Source: Pseudomonas synxantha (GTDB taxonomy: Bacteria > Pseudomonadota > Gammaproteobacteria > Pseudomonadales > Pseudomonadaceae). Taken from it: 64,000 nucleotides of DNA. A program made the translations under genes and the position numbers. A model generated the notes under the pieces. The model did not search any database and was not told the origin of the DNA. It saw nothing but the letters and a program-made list of their open reading frames with translations. The stretch covers positions 1,116,001 to 1,180,000 of the forward strand of contig NZ_LT629786.1 in assembly GCF_900105675.1 (NCBI RefSeq), written 5' to 3'. Of the stretch, positions 30,074 through 38,484 are shown in pieces. Each line of letters opens with the position of its first letter. The first letter of the stretch is position 1.

Positions 30074-30849
30074 TCGAGTGGTCTATGGAGGCTGCAGCGG
30101 CCACTAACGGGCGCGTTGCGCTGGTAACGGGGGCGGCGCGCGGCATTGGCCTCGGTATTGCCGCGTGGCTGATCAGCGAAGGCTGGCAGGTGGTATTGAC
30201 TGACCTGGACCGCGAGCGCGGTTCCAAGGTGTCCAAGGTGCTGGGCGAGAATGCCTGGTTCATCACCATGGATGTGGCCGACGAGAAGCAAGTCGCCCAG
30301 GGTGTCGCCGAGGTGCTGGGGCAGTTCGGGCGCCTGGATGCGCTGGTATGCAATGCGGCAGTGGCCGATCCGCGCAATATCACCCTGGAAAGCCTCGATC
30401 TGGCCCACTGGAATCGCGTACTGGCGGTGAACCTCAGCGGGCCGATGCTGCTGGCCAAGCATTGTGCACCTTACCTGCGCGCCCACGGCGGTGCCATCGT
30501 CAACCTGGCGTCGACCCGGGCCCGTCAATCGGAGCCGGACACCGAAGCCTATGCGGCGAGCAAGGGTGGCCTGCTGGCCCTGACCCACGCCTTGGCCATG
30601 AGCCTGGGCCCGGAAGTGCGGGTCAATGCGGTCAGCCCCGGCTGGATCGATGCCCGTGATCCTGCTGCGCGCCGTGCCGAGCCGCTCACCGACGCCGATC
30701 ATGCCCAGCACCCTGCGGGCAGGGTGGGCACGGTAGAGGACGTGGCGGCGATGGTAGCCTGGTTGCTGTCGCGTCAGGCCGGGTTTGTCACCGGGCAAGA
30801 GTTTGTGGTGGACGGTGGCATGAGCAAGAAGATGATTTATAGCGAGTAG
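30070..30849 (+). CDS. Short-chain dehydrogenase/reductase
   Basis: 259 aa classical [16 protein letters not shown] nucleotide-binding motif, NAAVADPRN, and catalytic Tyr161/Lys165 in YAASKGG with a Ser in NLASTRA. NAD(H) or NADP(H); substrate unknown. It starts at a GTG overlapping the metZ stop, or at the ATG five codons later (30085). Co-transcription with metZ is likely, but a role in methionine synthesis is not implied by the sequence. Confidence 0.9.
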   Translation: MIEWSMEAAAATNGRVALVTGAARGIGLGIAAWLISEGWQVVLTDLDRERGSKVSKVLGENAWFITMDVADEKQVAQGVAEVLGQFGRLDALVCNAAVADPRNITLESLDLAHWNRVLAVNLSGPMLLAKHCAPYLRAHGGAIVNLASTRARQSEPDTEAYAASKGGLLALTHALAMSLGPEVRVNAVSPGWIDARDPAARRAEPLTDADHAQHPAGRVGTVEDVAAMVAWLLSRQAGFVTGQEFVVDGGMSKKMIYSE

Positions 30850-30957
30850 GGCGGGGTAGCTGTCTTGAAGTGATTTTGTCTTTTTCAGAAAAACTTCAAG
30901 CGGGCTATTGACTTAGGTCCGCTACCTGCGTAAATTTCGCGGCCTCAACGAAGCAAA

Positions 30958-31033
30958 GGGTGATTAGCTCAGCTGGGAGAGCATCTGCCTTACAAGCAGA
31001 GGGTCGGCGGTTCGATCCCGTCATCACCCACCA
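30958..31033 (+). tRNA. tRNA-Val (anticodon TAC)
   Basis: 76 nt with CCA; acceptor GGGTGAT/ATCACCC, anticodon stem TCTGC/GCAGA with loop CTTACAA, T-loop TTCGATC. Confidence 0.97.
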
Positions 31034-31088
31034 CTTCTTGAGAGTCTTGCTCCAGGGCAAGACGCAACGTTAAAGGTTGCACCGACGC

Positions 31089-31165
31089 GCAGCGGTAGTT
31101 CAGTCGGTTAGAATACCGGCCTGTCACGCCGGGGGTCGCGGGTTCGAGTCCCGTCCGCTGCGCCA
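31089..31165 (+). tRNA. tRNA-Asp (anticodon GTC), copy 1
   Basis: 77 nt with CCA; acceptor GCAGCGG/CCGCTGC, anticodon loop CTGTCAC in stem CCGGC/GCCGG, T-loop TTCGAGT. Follows tRNA-Val by 55 nt. Confidence 0.97.
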
Positions 31166-31270
31166 TATTTTCCAGGTTCGATGTATCGGGCTTGAGATTG
31201 AACAACCCAGGTTGATCGATCAGATGTTTAAAGGTGGTTGAGGCTGTACGCTCAATCAGCCAAGCGATAC

Positions 31271-31347
31271 GCAGCGGTAGTTCAGTCGGTTAGAATACCG
31301 GCCTGTCACGCCGGGGGTCGCGGGTTCGAGTCCCGTCCGCTGCGCCA
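31271..31347 (+). tRNA. tRNA-Asp (anticodon GTC), copy 2
   Basis: Identical to copy 1, 105 nt downstream; end of a Val-Asp-Asp tRNA operon. Confidence 0.97.
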
Positions 31348-31420
31348 TATCTGCCTCAAGGCCCACTGAACGCCTTGAAGCACAAGAAAGCCACTGGCTG
31401 ACTTGATCCGATAGCAAAGA

Positions 31421-31446
31421 CCCTGGTCGAAAGACCGGGGTTTTTT
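31421..31446 (+). terminator. Terminator of the tRNA-Val/Asp cluster
   Basis: CCCTGGTC-GAAA-GACCGGGG followed by TTTTTT. Confidence 0.85.
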
Positions 31447-31540
31447 GTGTCTGGCGTTTGTAAAACCTCACCATCGTGTTCGCAGCTGCGAACGCCAATC
31501 TCTTGAACGACGCCAATACCCCGCATTCACAGGCAAACGG

Positions 31541-31571
31541 CCGACAGATCGTATCGATCTTGTCGGTCGTT
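31541..31571. terminator. Terminator-like hairpin in the 414-bp gap before the molybdenum hydroxylase
   Basis: Stem CCGACA + GATCG with its complement CGATC (T bulge) TGTCGG, then GTTTT within a few bases. The gap 31348-31761 otherwise holds the tRNA terminator and the untranslated leader of the next gene; I see no gene in it. Confidence 0.5.
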
Positions 31572-31761
31572 TTGCATTGTTGTGTCAAAAAATTTCCATG
31601 TGGTTATTTGCCGCAGGCGCAGAAACCTTTAAAGTTAACCCTTCGGTCAACTTTGCACTGTCATCATGGCCTTTTAGTTCGTCCAGAAAGGCTTCTGCAA
31701 GTCTCCAGATTCGCTGCACTTAACCATAAGGGCGGATGTATAACCGCTCAGAGGATGATCC

Positions 31762-34593
31762 ATGTCCAACCGTGAAATAACCCGGCGCTCGTTCCTCCAG
31801 GGCGGGCTGGTGGCGGGTGTGAGCGTCACGCTCACGCCGCTCAGCACCCAGGCGCTGGCGGCCTTGATGGAAAACAGCGTCACCGTGCCCTCCGAAAAAT
31901 GGCTGGGCAATAACGGCAAGGCGCGCCAGCGTAACGATGCCTTGTCGAAAGTCTGCGGCAGCAAAGTCTTCGCCCGCGACATTCGTTCCAAGGACATGCC
32001 CGGCTGGCCTGCGCAGCAAGGTCACGCCATGCTGCTCAAGACCACCAAGGCCGACCATATCTATGCGGGCTACGACCTGGCGTGGCTCGGCGCCGGCCTG
32101 CAGCCGGACCGTATTGTTACCGCTGCCGACCTGGACAACGACGGTATCGTGTTCCCGGAAGAACATGCTCCGGATCCATTGTTGCCAGAAGGCAAGGTGC
32201 CGATGTTCATCGGTCATCCGGTGGCGATCCTGATCTGGAACGATTTCGAGCGGTTCCGTCAGGCAAAAAACAAACTCAAGTTCAATGACAAGGCGATTCG
32301 TTACGGCGCCAAAGTGCCGTACTACGAAGGCGACCCTTACGGTAGCTTTCGCTATGTACGCGTTGGCGGCCCGACCTCGGCAGATGAGGATGAATTCGCC
32401 AGCCTCAAGGATTCGATCCTGTTCCCGATGCTGAAAAACCGGCGCCCAGTGTGGAATTCCCAACCAAACCTGCACGGCAACCTGACCGAGCGCGGTCTGT
32501 TCTACGCCGACCGCATGAAGAGCCAGCTCAACACACCACCGGATAACTGGCTGGTGTTCGACGAGCGCTACAAAACCCCGTCGATCGAACCGGCCGCCAT
32601 GGAGCCGGATAACGGCAACGGCTGGTACGATCCAGCGACCAAGACCCTGCACTTTGTGGTGGCCACCCAGTGCCCATTGGAAGTTGCGACCGAAACCGCA
32701 AAAATGATCTCGCCTTCGCGTTTCGGCTTGGCCAACCTGAACATGCACCCCGGTTATACCGTGGGTTACGGCTCCAAAGACCACAATATTTTTGTCTACT
32801 ACGCTGCCCTCGCAGCCTTGTATGGCGGCGGCGTGCCGGTGCGTCTGGCCAATGACCGTTACGAGCAGTTCCAGAGCGGCATCAAGCGTCACTCGTTCGA
32901 CATCCGCTACCAGTTGGCTGTCGACAAGAACGACCACAGCTTCAAGATCTTCCTGGCTGACATGAGCGTCGACGGCGGTGGCCGGATCAACTACAGCCCA
33001 TCGGTCGCCGCAGTAGGCGCCACGGCTGCGCAATCGATCTACTACATGCCGCAGAACGATCTGCAAGTCACCGCCTATCACTCGCGGGGCGTTGAAGCCG
33101 GTTCGATGCGGGGGTACGGCACCCTGCAGAGCATGGCCGCGACGGAAATGATGGTCGACGAAATCGCCGGTCGCCTCGGTGTGGATGCCATCGAGCTGCG
33201 TCGCAAGAATGCCCTGCGTTCGGGCATGAAGAACACCCAGGGCGCCATTCCTGCCGGAGCCTTGCGCCTGCACGAAATTCTCGACAAGGCCGCTGTGCAC
33301 GACGTGTGGAAGAACCGTGACGCGATCAAGAAACAACGCGAAGCCGCTGACCCGGATAACTGGTACGGCGTCGGTTTCGCCATCTGCCAGAAAGACTTCG
33401 GCACCGGTTCCGAAGCGCCGATGGCCAGTATCGAATTCAACGCAGACGGTCGCATCAGCCTGCGCCACATCGGTATCGAAATCGGCACCGGCATGTCTAC
33501 CTCGCAGTCGCTGGTGGTCGCTGATTTCCTCGGCAGCCCGGCACACGAGGTGAAGACCGGCGAAACCGAATGGAAGGAGATGCAGCTGATCACCAGCGGC
33601 AACCCTTACATCATGAGCCAGGCCGAGCAGGACAACCTGCTGCGCAACCCGCGGTGGGTTGGCAAGCTCGCTTCGGCGTCTTCGGCCACCAACTCGGCGT
33701 ATTACTTCAGCCACGCCACCCGTGAAGCGGCACGCGTGCTTTTCAACCATGGTTTGTGGCCGGCGGCGCTGGAGATCTGGCGTCAGGGTCCGTTCGGCGG
33801 CCAGGCCAACCCTTATGTGGTACGTCGTGAAGATGCGCATTGGGTCGACGGCAAGCTCACCGCCAACGGCATGCAGCCGTTGAGCTTTGAAGCGCTGGCC
33901 AAGCGCGCCCACGAGCGTGGCCTGGTCACCGCTGCCACTGTCCACGGGTTCAACCGCTGGAGCTGGGCAGAGGCTGAATACAGCATCGACGGCGTGCGCG
34001 AGCGTCTGCCCCTCGACGGTCTGGCGGTGAAGTACGGCGACGGTGCACCGAAAGCCAAGCAAGCGCTGATGAGCACCGCCGGTTTCCACCTGTTGGACCG
34101 CCAGAACATCAGCTACCCCGCGACGCAGTTGAACAACGCTGCCGTGACTTACTACAGCCCGGTGGCCACATTGGTCGAGTTGAAGGTCAACAAGAGCTCG
34201 GCGCAGGTCGATGTGCTCAATCACCATTCGTGGATCGAGTGCGGCCGTGTGCTGGTAGAGGAATTGGTTAAAGGCCAGCTCGAAGGTGGTGTCGCCATGG
34301 GTATCGGTCACGCGTTGATGGAGGAGATGCCGCTGTACGAAGGCGGGCCGGGGGAGGGCGACTGGAACTTCAACCGTTACCGTCTGCCGATGGCGCGTCA
34401 CGTAGCCGTGTGGAAGCAAACGTCGGAGATTCTGCCGGCGTTATCGCCAAGCGACCCGTCCAAGGGGATCGCTGAAGTGGTGATGATCCCGATCGTCGGG
34501 GCCATCGGTAATGCCGTGGCGCATGCCATCGGTAAACGTGTTCGCGACCTGCCAATCACGGCTGCGCGCATCAAGGAGGCCCTCAATGGCTGA
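31762..34593 (+). CDS. Molybdopterin-dependent hydroxylase/aldehyde dehydrogenase, large subunit (IorB-like), Tat-exported
   Basis: 943 aa of the xanthine oxidase / isoquinoline 1-oxidoreductase beta-subunit group. The N-terminus carries a twin-arginine signal (ITRRSFLQGG then a hydrophobic stretch, about residues 5-30), so the enzyme acts in the periplasm. Two MoCo-binding halves are visible (VEAGSMRGYGTLQSMAATEM; IEIGTGMSTSQSLVV), and the C-terminal active-site region GIAEVVMIPIVGAIGNAVAHA contains a glutamate. The 2Fe-2S subunit gene overlaps by 8 bp and a tri-haem cytochrome follows, giving a three-part complex that passes electrons to the respiratory chain. The substrate is unknown (aldehyde or N-heterocycle). 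Confidence 0.9.
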   Translation: MSNREITRRSFLQGGLVAGVSVTLTPLSTQALAALMENSVTVPSEKWLGNNGKARQRNDALSKVCGSKVFARDIRSKDMPGWPAQQGHAMLLKTTKADHIYAGYDLAWLGAGLQPDRIVTAADLDNDGIVFPEEHAPDPLLPEGKVPMFIGHPVAILIWNDFERFRQAKNKLKFNDKAIRYGAKVPYYEGDPYGSFRYVRVGGPTSADEDEFASLKDSILFPMLKNRRPVWNSQPNLHGNLTERGLFYADRMKSQLNTPPDNWLVFDERYKTPSIEPAAMEPDNGNGWYDPATKTLHFVVATQCPLEVATETAKMISPSRFGLANLNMHPGYTVGYGSKDHNIFVYYAALAALYGGGVPVRLANDRYEQFQSGIKRHSFDIRYQLAVDKNDHSFKIFLADMSVDGGGRINYSPSVAAVGATAAQSIYYMPQNDLQVTAYHSRGVEAGSMRGYGTLQSMAATEMMVDEIAGRLGVDAIELRRKNALRSGMKNTQGAIPAGALRLHEILDKAAVHDVWKNRDAIKKQREAADPDNWYGVGFAICQKDFGTGSEAPMASIEFNADGRISLRHIGIEIGTGMSTSQSLVVADFLGSPAHEVKTGETEWKEMQLITSGNPYIMSQAEQDNLLRNPRWVGKLASASSATNSAYYFSHATREAARVLFNHGLWPAALEIWRQGPFGGQANPYVVRREDAHWVDGKLTANGMQPLSFEALAKRAHERGLVTAATVHGFNRWSWAEAEYSIDGVRERLPLDGLAVKYGDGAPKAKQALMSTAGFHLLDRQNISYPATQLNNAAVTYYSPVATLVELKVNKSSAQVDVLNHHSWIECGRVLVEELVKGQLEGGVAMGIGHALMEEMPLYEGGPGEGDWNFNRYRLPMARHVAVWKQTSEILPALSPSDPSKGIAEVVMIPIVGAIGNAVAHAIGKRVRDLPITAARIKEALNG

Positions 34594-35125
34594 CCGTCCG
34601 CTTCAACTGACCCTCAATGGTCAATCCGTCGGCCCGGTGGACATCCCTGATGACCTGCCGATGATCGATTACCTGCACGAATACAAAAACCTCACCGGCT
34701 CGCGTCTAGGCTGCGGCCAGGGTATTTGCCACGCTTGCGTGGTGATCGTCGACAACCCGGACGGCACCAGCGAAGAAGTGCGTACTTGTATCACTGGCGC
34801 GCATTACTTCGAAGGCAAGAAAGTGCGCACCATCGAATCCCACGCCAAGCGCGACGAGTCGGGGCAGGTCACAGAGCTGAATCCGATCCAGCAGCGCTTC
34901 GTCGATGAGTTCGCGTTCCAGTGCAGCTACTGCGCGCCGGGTTTCGTCAACGCGGCAACGGTGCTGGTGGAAAAGCTGCAACGCCAGCCGATTGTGCAAA
35001 GCCAGCTGGAGCAGGTTATCGAAGACAGCCTGGGCCATCACATCTGCCGGTGCACCGGGTATGTGCGTTACTACAACGCCACCCGCAACGTGCTGAACGA
35101 TCTCGGCCTGGTCAAGGAGGGTTAG
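34586..35125 (+). CDS. [2Fe-2S] subunit of the molybdenum hydroxylase (IorA-like)
   Basis: 179 aa. The N-terminal plant-ferredoxin cluster has Cys43, Cys48, Cys51 and Cys68; the C-terminal four-helix cluster has Cys113, Cys116, Cys154 and Cys156 (CSYC...CRC). Both 2Fe-2S centres are therefore complete. It has no export signal of its own and presumably rides with the Tat-exported large subunit. ATG at 34586 overlaps the upstream gene, with AAGGAGG as SD. Confidence 0.93.
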   Translation: MADRPLQLTLNGQSVGPVDIPDDLPMIDYLHEYKNLTGSRLGCGQGICHACVVIVDNPDGTSEEVRTCITGAHYFEGKKVRTIESHAKRDESGQVTELNPIQQRFVDEFAFQCSYCAPGFVNAATVLVEKLQRQPIVQSQLEQVIEDSLGHHICRCTGYVRYYNATRNVLNDLGLVKEG

Positions 35126-35127
35126 AC

Positions 35128-36363
35128 ATGAAGCTATTTCTGACCCGCCTGACCCTGGCGGTCGGCCTGGCTGCGCCGGTGTTGTTTGCCCATGCCGATG
35201 ATCAGGTCAAGCGCGGTGAATACCTCACCCGCGCAGCTGACTGCATGGCGTGCCACACGGCACCGGGCGGCGCGCCATTTGCGGGCGGCCTGCCGATCGT
35301 CTCGCCGTTCGGCACGATCTATGGCACCAATATCACACCGAGCAAAGAGCACGGCATCGGTTTGTACAGCGATGAGGAGTTCTTTGCGGCGCTGACCGAA
35401 GGCAAGCGTCGCGACGGTGCGCATTTGTATCCGGCGATGCCATACACCTCGTACCACCTGATGCCCCGTGAGGATTCGGACGCGATTCATGCGTACCTGA
35501 AAACTATCGAGCCTATCGAGCGCGCAGCGCCAGAGACCCGCCTGAGCTTTCCGTTCAACGTGCGCCTGGGCCTGATCGGCTGGAACCTGCTGTACGGCAA
35601 AGCCCTGGAACTGGAGCCAGCCGAAGGCAAGAGCGACGCCTGGAAACGCGGCCAGTACATGGTCGAGGTACTCGGCCATTGCGGCGAATGCCACACACCT
35701 CGCGGCCTGCCGGGTGCGATGCAATTGGACAAGCGCCTGACTGGCGGCATTCTCAATGGTTATCTGGCGCCGAGCCTGCTCGCCACTGACCTGGCGGCTC
35801 GCGGCTGGAATGAGCAGGACCTGGCCACATTCCTCAAGCACGGCATGAGTGCCCAAGGCACGATGTTCAACGAGATGTTCCCGGTGTTCCATAACAGCAC
35901 CCAGGGCTTGAGCGATCTGGATCTGGCCGCGATGGCGACGTTCCTGCTGGGCGATAAACCGCCGGCAGCCAAAGCGCTGGTCGAAGTGCCGATGGATAAA
36001 CTCAGCCCGAGCGCTCAGCGCGGTCGTCAGGAATACCTGAACGTCTGCGCCGGTTGCCATGCTGCGGGTGGTGAAGGCAAACCCCACATCGCGGTGGCCA
36101 TGCGCGGCAACACCACGCTGCGTCTGGAAGACCCGCGCAACCTGCTGCGGGTGATCGAGGACGGTATCGGCGAGCAGAAGTTTTCCGGCTTCGAGCACAT
36201 GCAACCGATGCCGGGGTTCGCCGGGAAACTCAGTGCGCAACAGCTCACCGATCTGCTCAACTACCTGCGTCAGGGCTGGGGCGGCCAATCGGCTGAGCTG
36301 GCCGTCAGCGATGTGCAGAAGCTGCAAGCCCAGGCGCCGTCCGTCGAACACAAGGCGCATTGA
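35128..36363 (+). CDS. Tri-haem cytochrome c subunit of the molybdenum hydroxylase
   Basis: 411 aa. Sec signal peptide (LFLTRLTLAVGLAAPVLFAHA), then three CXXCH sites: Cys39-His43 (CMACH), Cys185-His189 (CGECH) and Cys307-His311 (CAGCH). Tri-haem cytochromes of this type accept electrons from periplasmic molybdenum or PQQ dehydrogenases. ATG at 35128 is 2 bp after the 2Fe-2S subunit stop, with AAGGAGG upstream. Confidence 0.94.
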   Translation: MKLFLTRLTLAVGLAAPVLFAHADDQVKRGEYLTRAADCMACHTAPGGAPFAGGLPIVSPFGTIYGTNITPSKEHGIGLYSDEEFFAALTEGKRRDGAHLYPAMPYTSYHLMPREDSDAIHAYLKTIEPIERAAPETRLSFPFNVRLGLIGWNLLYGKALELEPAEGKSDAWKRGQYMVEVLGHCGECHTPRGLPGAMQLDKRLTGGILNGYLAPSLLATDLAARGWNEQDLATFLKHGMSAQGTMFNEMFPVFHNSTQGLSDLDLAAMATFLLGDKPPAAKALVEVPMDKLSPSAQRGRQEYLNVCAGCHAAGGEGKPHIAVAMRGNTTLRLEDPRNLLRVIEDGIGEQKFSGFEHMQPMPGFAGKLSAQQLTDLLNYLRQGWGGQSAELAVSDVQKLQAQAPSVEHKAH

Positions 36364-36385
36364 CGGCAGTGTAGAAAGCGCTCAA

Positions 36386-36420
36386 CCCGTGTGGGAGCGA
36401 GCAAGTCGCTCTCACACGGG
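36386..36420. terminator. Bidirectional hairpin between convergent genes
   Basis: CCCGTGTGGGAGCGA, a 5-nt loop and TCGCTCTCACACGGG form a 15-bp stem (one G-U). It lies between the stops at 36363 (+) and 36429 (-). The GTGGGAGCGAGC core also resembles a REP derivative. Confidence 0.6.
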
Positions 36421-36428
36421 ATGTGTGT

Positions 36429-37712
36429 CTACATTCCGAACTTATCACGCAGCCCGTAATACCAAGCCCCCAGCGCCGCAAATGGCGTGCGCAACAGCTG
36501 CCCACCCGGGAACGGGTAGTGCGGCAGGTCGGCAAACGCATCAAAACGCTCTGCCTGACCTCTTAGCGCTTCTGCCAGCACCTTGCCTGCCAGGTGCGTG
36601 TACGTCACGCCATGGCCGCTGCAGCCCTGTGAATAATAGATGTTGTCGCCAAGGCGGCCGACCTGCGGCAGTCGCGACAGCGTCAGCAGGAAATTGCCGG
36701 TCCAGGCGTAATCGATCTTCACATCCTTCAACTGCGGGAACGCCTTGAGCATTTTCGGCCGGATGATTGCTTCGATATTCGCCGGGTCCCTGGCGCCATA
36801 CACCACGCCGCCGCCGAAGATCAGGCGCTTGTCGCTGGTGAGGCGGTAGTAGTCGAGCAGGTAGTTGCAGTCCTCGACACAGTAGTCCTGCGGCAACAAG
36901 GTCTTGGCCAGTTCGTCGCCCAGTGGTGCGGTGGTGATCACCTGCGTGCCACACGGCATCGATTTGGCCGCCAGCTCCGGCACCAGGTTCCCCAGGTAGG
37001 CGTTGCCTGCGACGATGATGAATTTGGCCCTGACCCTGCCTTCGGCGGTGTGCACCACAGGGTTGGCACCGCGCTCGATGCGCACCGCACCCGATTGCTC
37101 ATAGATCGTACCGCCCAGGGACTCAACCGCGGCCGCTTCGCCCAGCGCCAGGTTGAGCGGGTGGATGTGCCCGCCGCTCATATCCAGCAAGCCGCCGACA
37201 TAGTTGTCACAGGCCACCACCTCGCGGATGCGGCGTTCGTCCAGCAACTCCAGTTGCGTATGGCCGTATCGTTCCCACAGGCGCTTCTGCGACTCCAGGT
37301 GTCCCATGTGCTTACTGTTGAGTGCGGCGAACACACCGCCGTCCTTCAAGTCGCACTGGATCTGGTACTTGGCTACGCGCTCGCGAATGATCCTGCCGCC
37401 TTCAAAAGCCATCTGCCCGAGCAGTTGCGCTTGCTTAGGGCCGACACTGCGCTCGATCACATCGATATCGCGGCTGTAGCTGTTGACGATCTGCCCACCA
37501 TTACGGCCTGATGCACCAAAGCCGACCTTGGCTGCTTCCAGGACTGTCACGCGAAAGCCGTTCTCCAGCAGGAACAGCGCGCTCGAAAGCCCGGTATAGC
37601 CGGCACCAATCACGCACACATCGGTTTCGACTTCACCTTGCAGTGTCGGGCGAGGTGGAACTGCATTGGCGGAAGCGGCGTAATACGACTGGGGGTAGGG
37701 GGTGTTCGCCAT
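36429..37712 (-). CDS. FAD-dependent amine oxidoreductase (DadA/PuuB family)
   Basis: 427 aa. N-terminal FAD-binding motif VCVIGAGYTGLSSALFLLE (about residues 32-50), then GFGASGRNGGQIVNSYSRDI, typical of gamma-glutamylputrescine oxidase (PuuB/PauB) relatives, and a C-terminal region with SQGCSGHGVTYTHLAGK. It likely oxidises a primary or gamma-glutamyl amine, forming aldehyde, NH3 and H2O2. It stands alone, convergent with the molybdenum hydroxylase operon; the aldehyde product could in principle feed that complex, but nothing shows this. Confidence 0.87.
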   Translation of the reverse strand: MANTPYPQSYYAASANAVPPRPTLQGEVETDVCVIGAGYTGLSSALFLLENGFRVTVLEAAKVGFGASGRNGGQIVNSYSRDIDVIERSVGPKQAQLLGQMAFEGGRIIRERVAKYQIQCDLKDGGVFAALNSKHMGHLESQKRLWERYGHTQLELLDERRIREVVACDNYVGGLLDMSGGHIHPLNLALGEAAAVESLGGTIYEQSGAVRIERGANPVVHTAEGRVRAKFIIVAGNAYLGNLVPELAAKSMPCGTQVITTAPLGDELAKTLLPQDYCVEDCNYLLDYYRLTSDKRLIFGGGVVYGARDPANIEAIIRPKMLKAFPQLKDVKIDYAWTGNFLLTLSRLPQVGRLGDNIYYSQGCSGHGVTYTHLAGKVLAEALRGQAERFDAFADLPHYPFPGGQLLRTPFAALGAWYYGLRDKFGM

Positions 37713-37884
37713 CCTGGAACCTCTGTTTTATATTTTTTACGAGTGCGGCGATCCTACCTGAGTTGAAAATTGCCTGCCAGCCACCGGAAAATCACAGGCG
37801 TGCCCGGCGCAAATAAAAAATTCGCATATTCATAGGCTTAGCTGCAAAAAAGATGTTGACACCCCTCCGGAATTCCGTAGAATG

Positions 37885-37920
37885 CCGCCTCACAGCAGGC
37901 ACGTAGCTCAGTTGGTTAGA
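37885..37920 (+). repeat. 36-bp segment repeated in inverted orientation at 38242 (native copy)
   Basis: Covers 12 bp of the tRNA-Val promoter-proximal sequence plus the first 24 nt of the tRNA gene. The perfect inverted copy is at 38242-38277. Confidence 0.9.
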
Positions 37921-37973
37921 GCACCACCTTGACATGGTGGGGGTCGTTGGTTCGAGTCCAATCGCGCCTACCA
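37897..37973 (+). tRNA. tRNA-Val (anticodon GAC), integration target
   Basis: 77 nt with CCA. Anticodon stem CCACC/GGTGG with loop TTGACAT; T-loop TTCGAGT. Acceptor 5' strand AGGCACG against CGCGCCT leaves one A-C mismatch at the fifth pair. The last 46 nt lie in the 71-bp att repeat, so the 3' part is supplied by the integrated element. Confidence 0.95.
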
Positions 37974-37998
37974 AACAAAATCCGCTCTGCTGGGCGGT
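37928..37998 (+). repeat. attL: 71-bp direct repeat, left end of the element
   Basis: Identical to 44067-44137 over all 71 bases. It comprises the last 46 nt of tRNA-Val(GAC), from the anticodon arm, plus 25 bp downstream (ending GCTGGGCGGT). Confidence 0.95.
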
Positions 37999-38003
37999 GT
38001 GAG

Positions 38004-38030
38004 GGGGAATCCGAAAGGGTTCCCCTTTTT
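38004..38030 (+). terminator. Element-supplied terminator for tRNA-Val
   Basis: GGGGAATCC-GAAA-GGGTTCCCC followed by TTTTT, just inside attL. The original chromosomal terminator seems to be the one displaced to 44142. Confidence 0.8.
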
Positions 38031-38046
38031 CTTTGCCTAAGAAAAC

Positions 38047-38168
38047 GTTCACAAATTATAGGCTTCGTTCACACAAGGCAATGTGAACGTAGATCTTTAC
38101 GTCCCCTGTTCACACTCATATTTGTGAACGACTCTACCTAACCCATTGATATACATGGCTCGTTCACT
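38047..38168. repeat. Cluster of GTTCACA/TGTGAAC heptamers (iteron- or arm-site-like)
   Basis: GTTCACA at 38047, 38067 and 38108; its complement TGTGAAC at 38082 and 38123; a near copy GTTCACT at 38162. There are five perfect copies within 83 bp, in both orientations, partly paired (GTTCACAC / TGTGAACG). The location just inside attL fits integrase/excisionase arm sites, a replication-origin iteron array, or operators; which of these is unknown. Confidence 0.7.
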
Positions 38169-38241
38169 ATCTTGTCTAGGTGGTGGTACGTTCGCAGGCT
38201 CACTCCCTTGCCCGTTGTTCGTACCTCACAAGGGCAGGCTG

Positions 38242-38277
38242 TCTAACCAACTGAGCTACGTGCCTGCTGTGAGGCGG
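38242..38277 (-). repeat. Inverted 36-bp copy of the tRNA-Val 5' region
   Basis: Perfect reverse complement of 37885-37920 (upstream 12 bp plus tRNA nucleotides 1-24). The match stops abruptly on both sides, and no T-arm or anticodon arm follows, so it is not a tRNA gene. Confidence 0.9.
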
Positions 38278-38367
38278 GTACGCCTGTCGGCCACGCTCAA
38301 CACCCATCTCTGTGGTGAATCCTGAACGCTCTGTGTGCTGCTGTAGGGCTGGCGGGGCATCTCTCTA

Positions 38368-38395
38368 GGGGTGGGGCAGGGGGGGTGGGGTGGGG
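38368..38395 (+). other. Strong G-quadruplex-forming motif
   Basis: Five G-tracts of 4, 4, 7, 4 and 4 guanines separated by only 1-2 bases on the + strand, about 90 bp before the gene at 38485. The 486-bp stretch 37999-38484 holds this motif, the tRNA terminator, the heptamer cluster and the inverted tRNA fragment, and no gene I can support. Confidence 0.8.
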
Positions 38396-38484
38396 TGCTT
38401 ATATATGCAATGGTGCTTCTGAATTTCTGGCGGAAATTACACGCTCATGGAATGATGGCGTATTGCTCTCAGTAGAGAAGGTCA

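Noticed and set aside
31720..34419. Very long open frame (899 codons) antisense to the molybdenum hydroxylase
   Set aside because: It is an artefact of GC-rich third-position bias opposite a clear gene; the sequence is His/Val/Arg-rich without motifs.
38229..38280. Possible second tRNA gene on the minus strand (acceptor and D-arm of tRNA-Val)
   Set aside because: Only the first 24 nt of the tRNA are present; no anticodon or T-arm follows.
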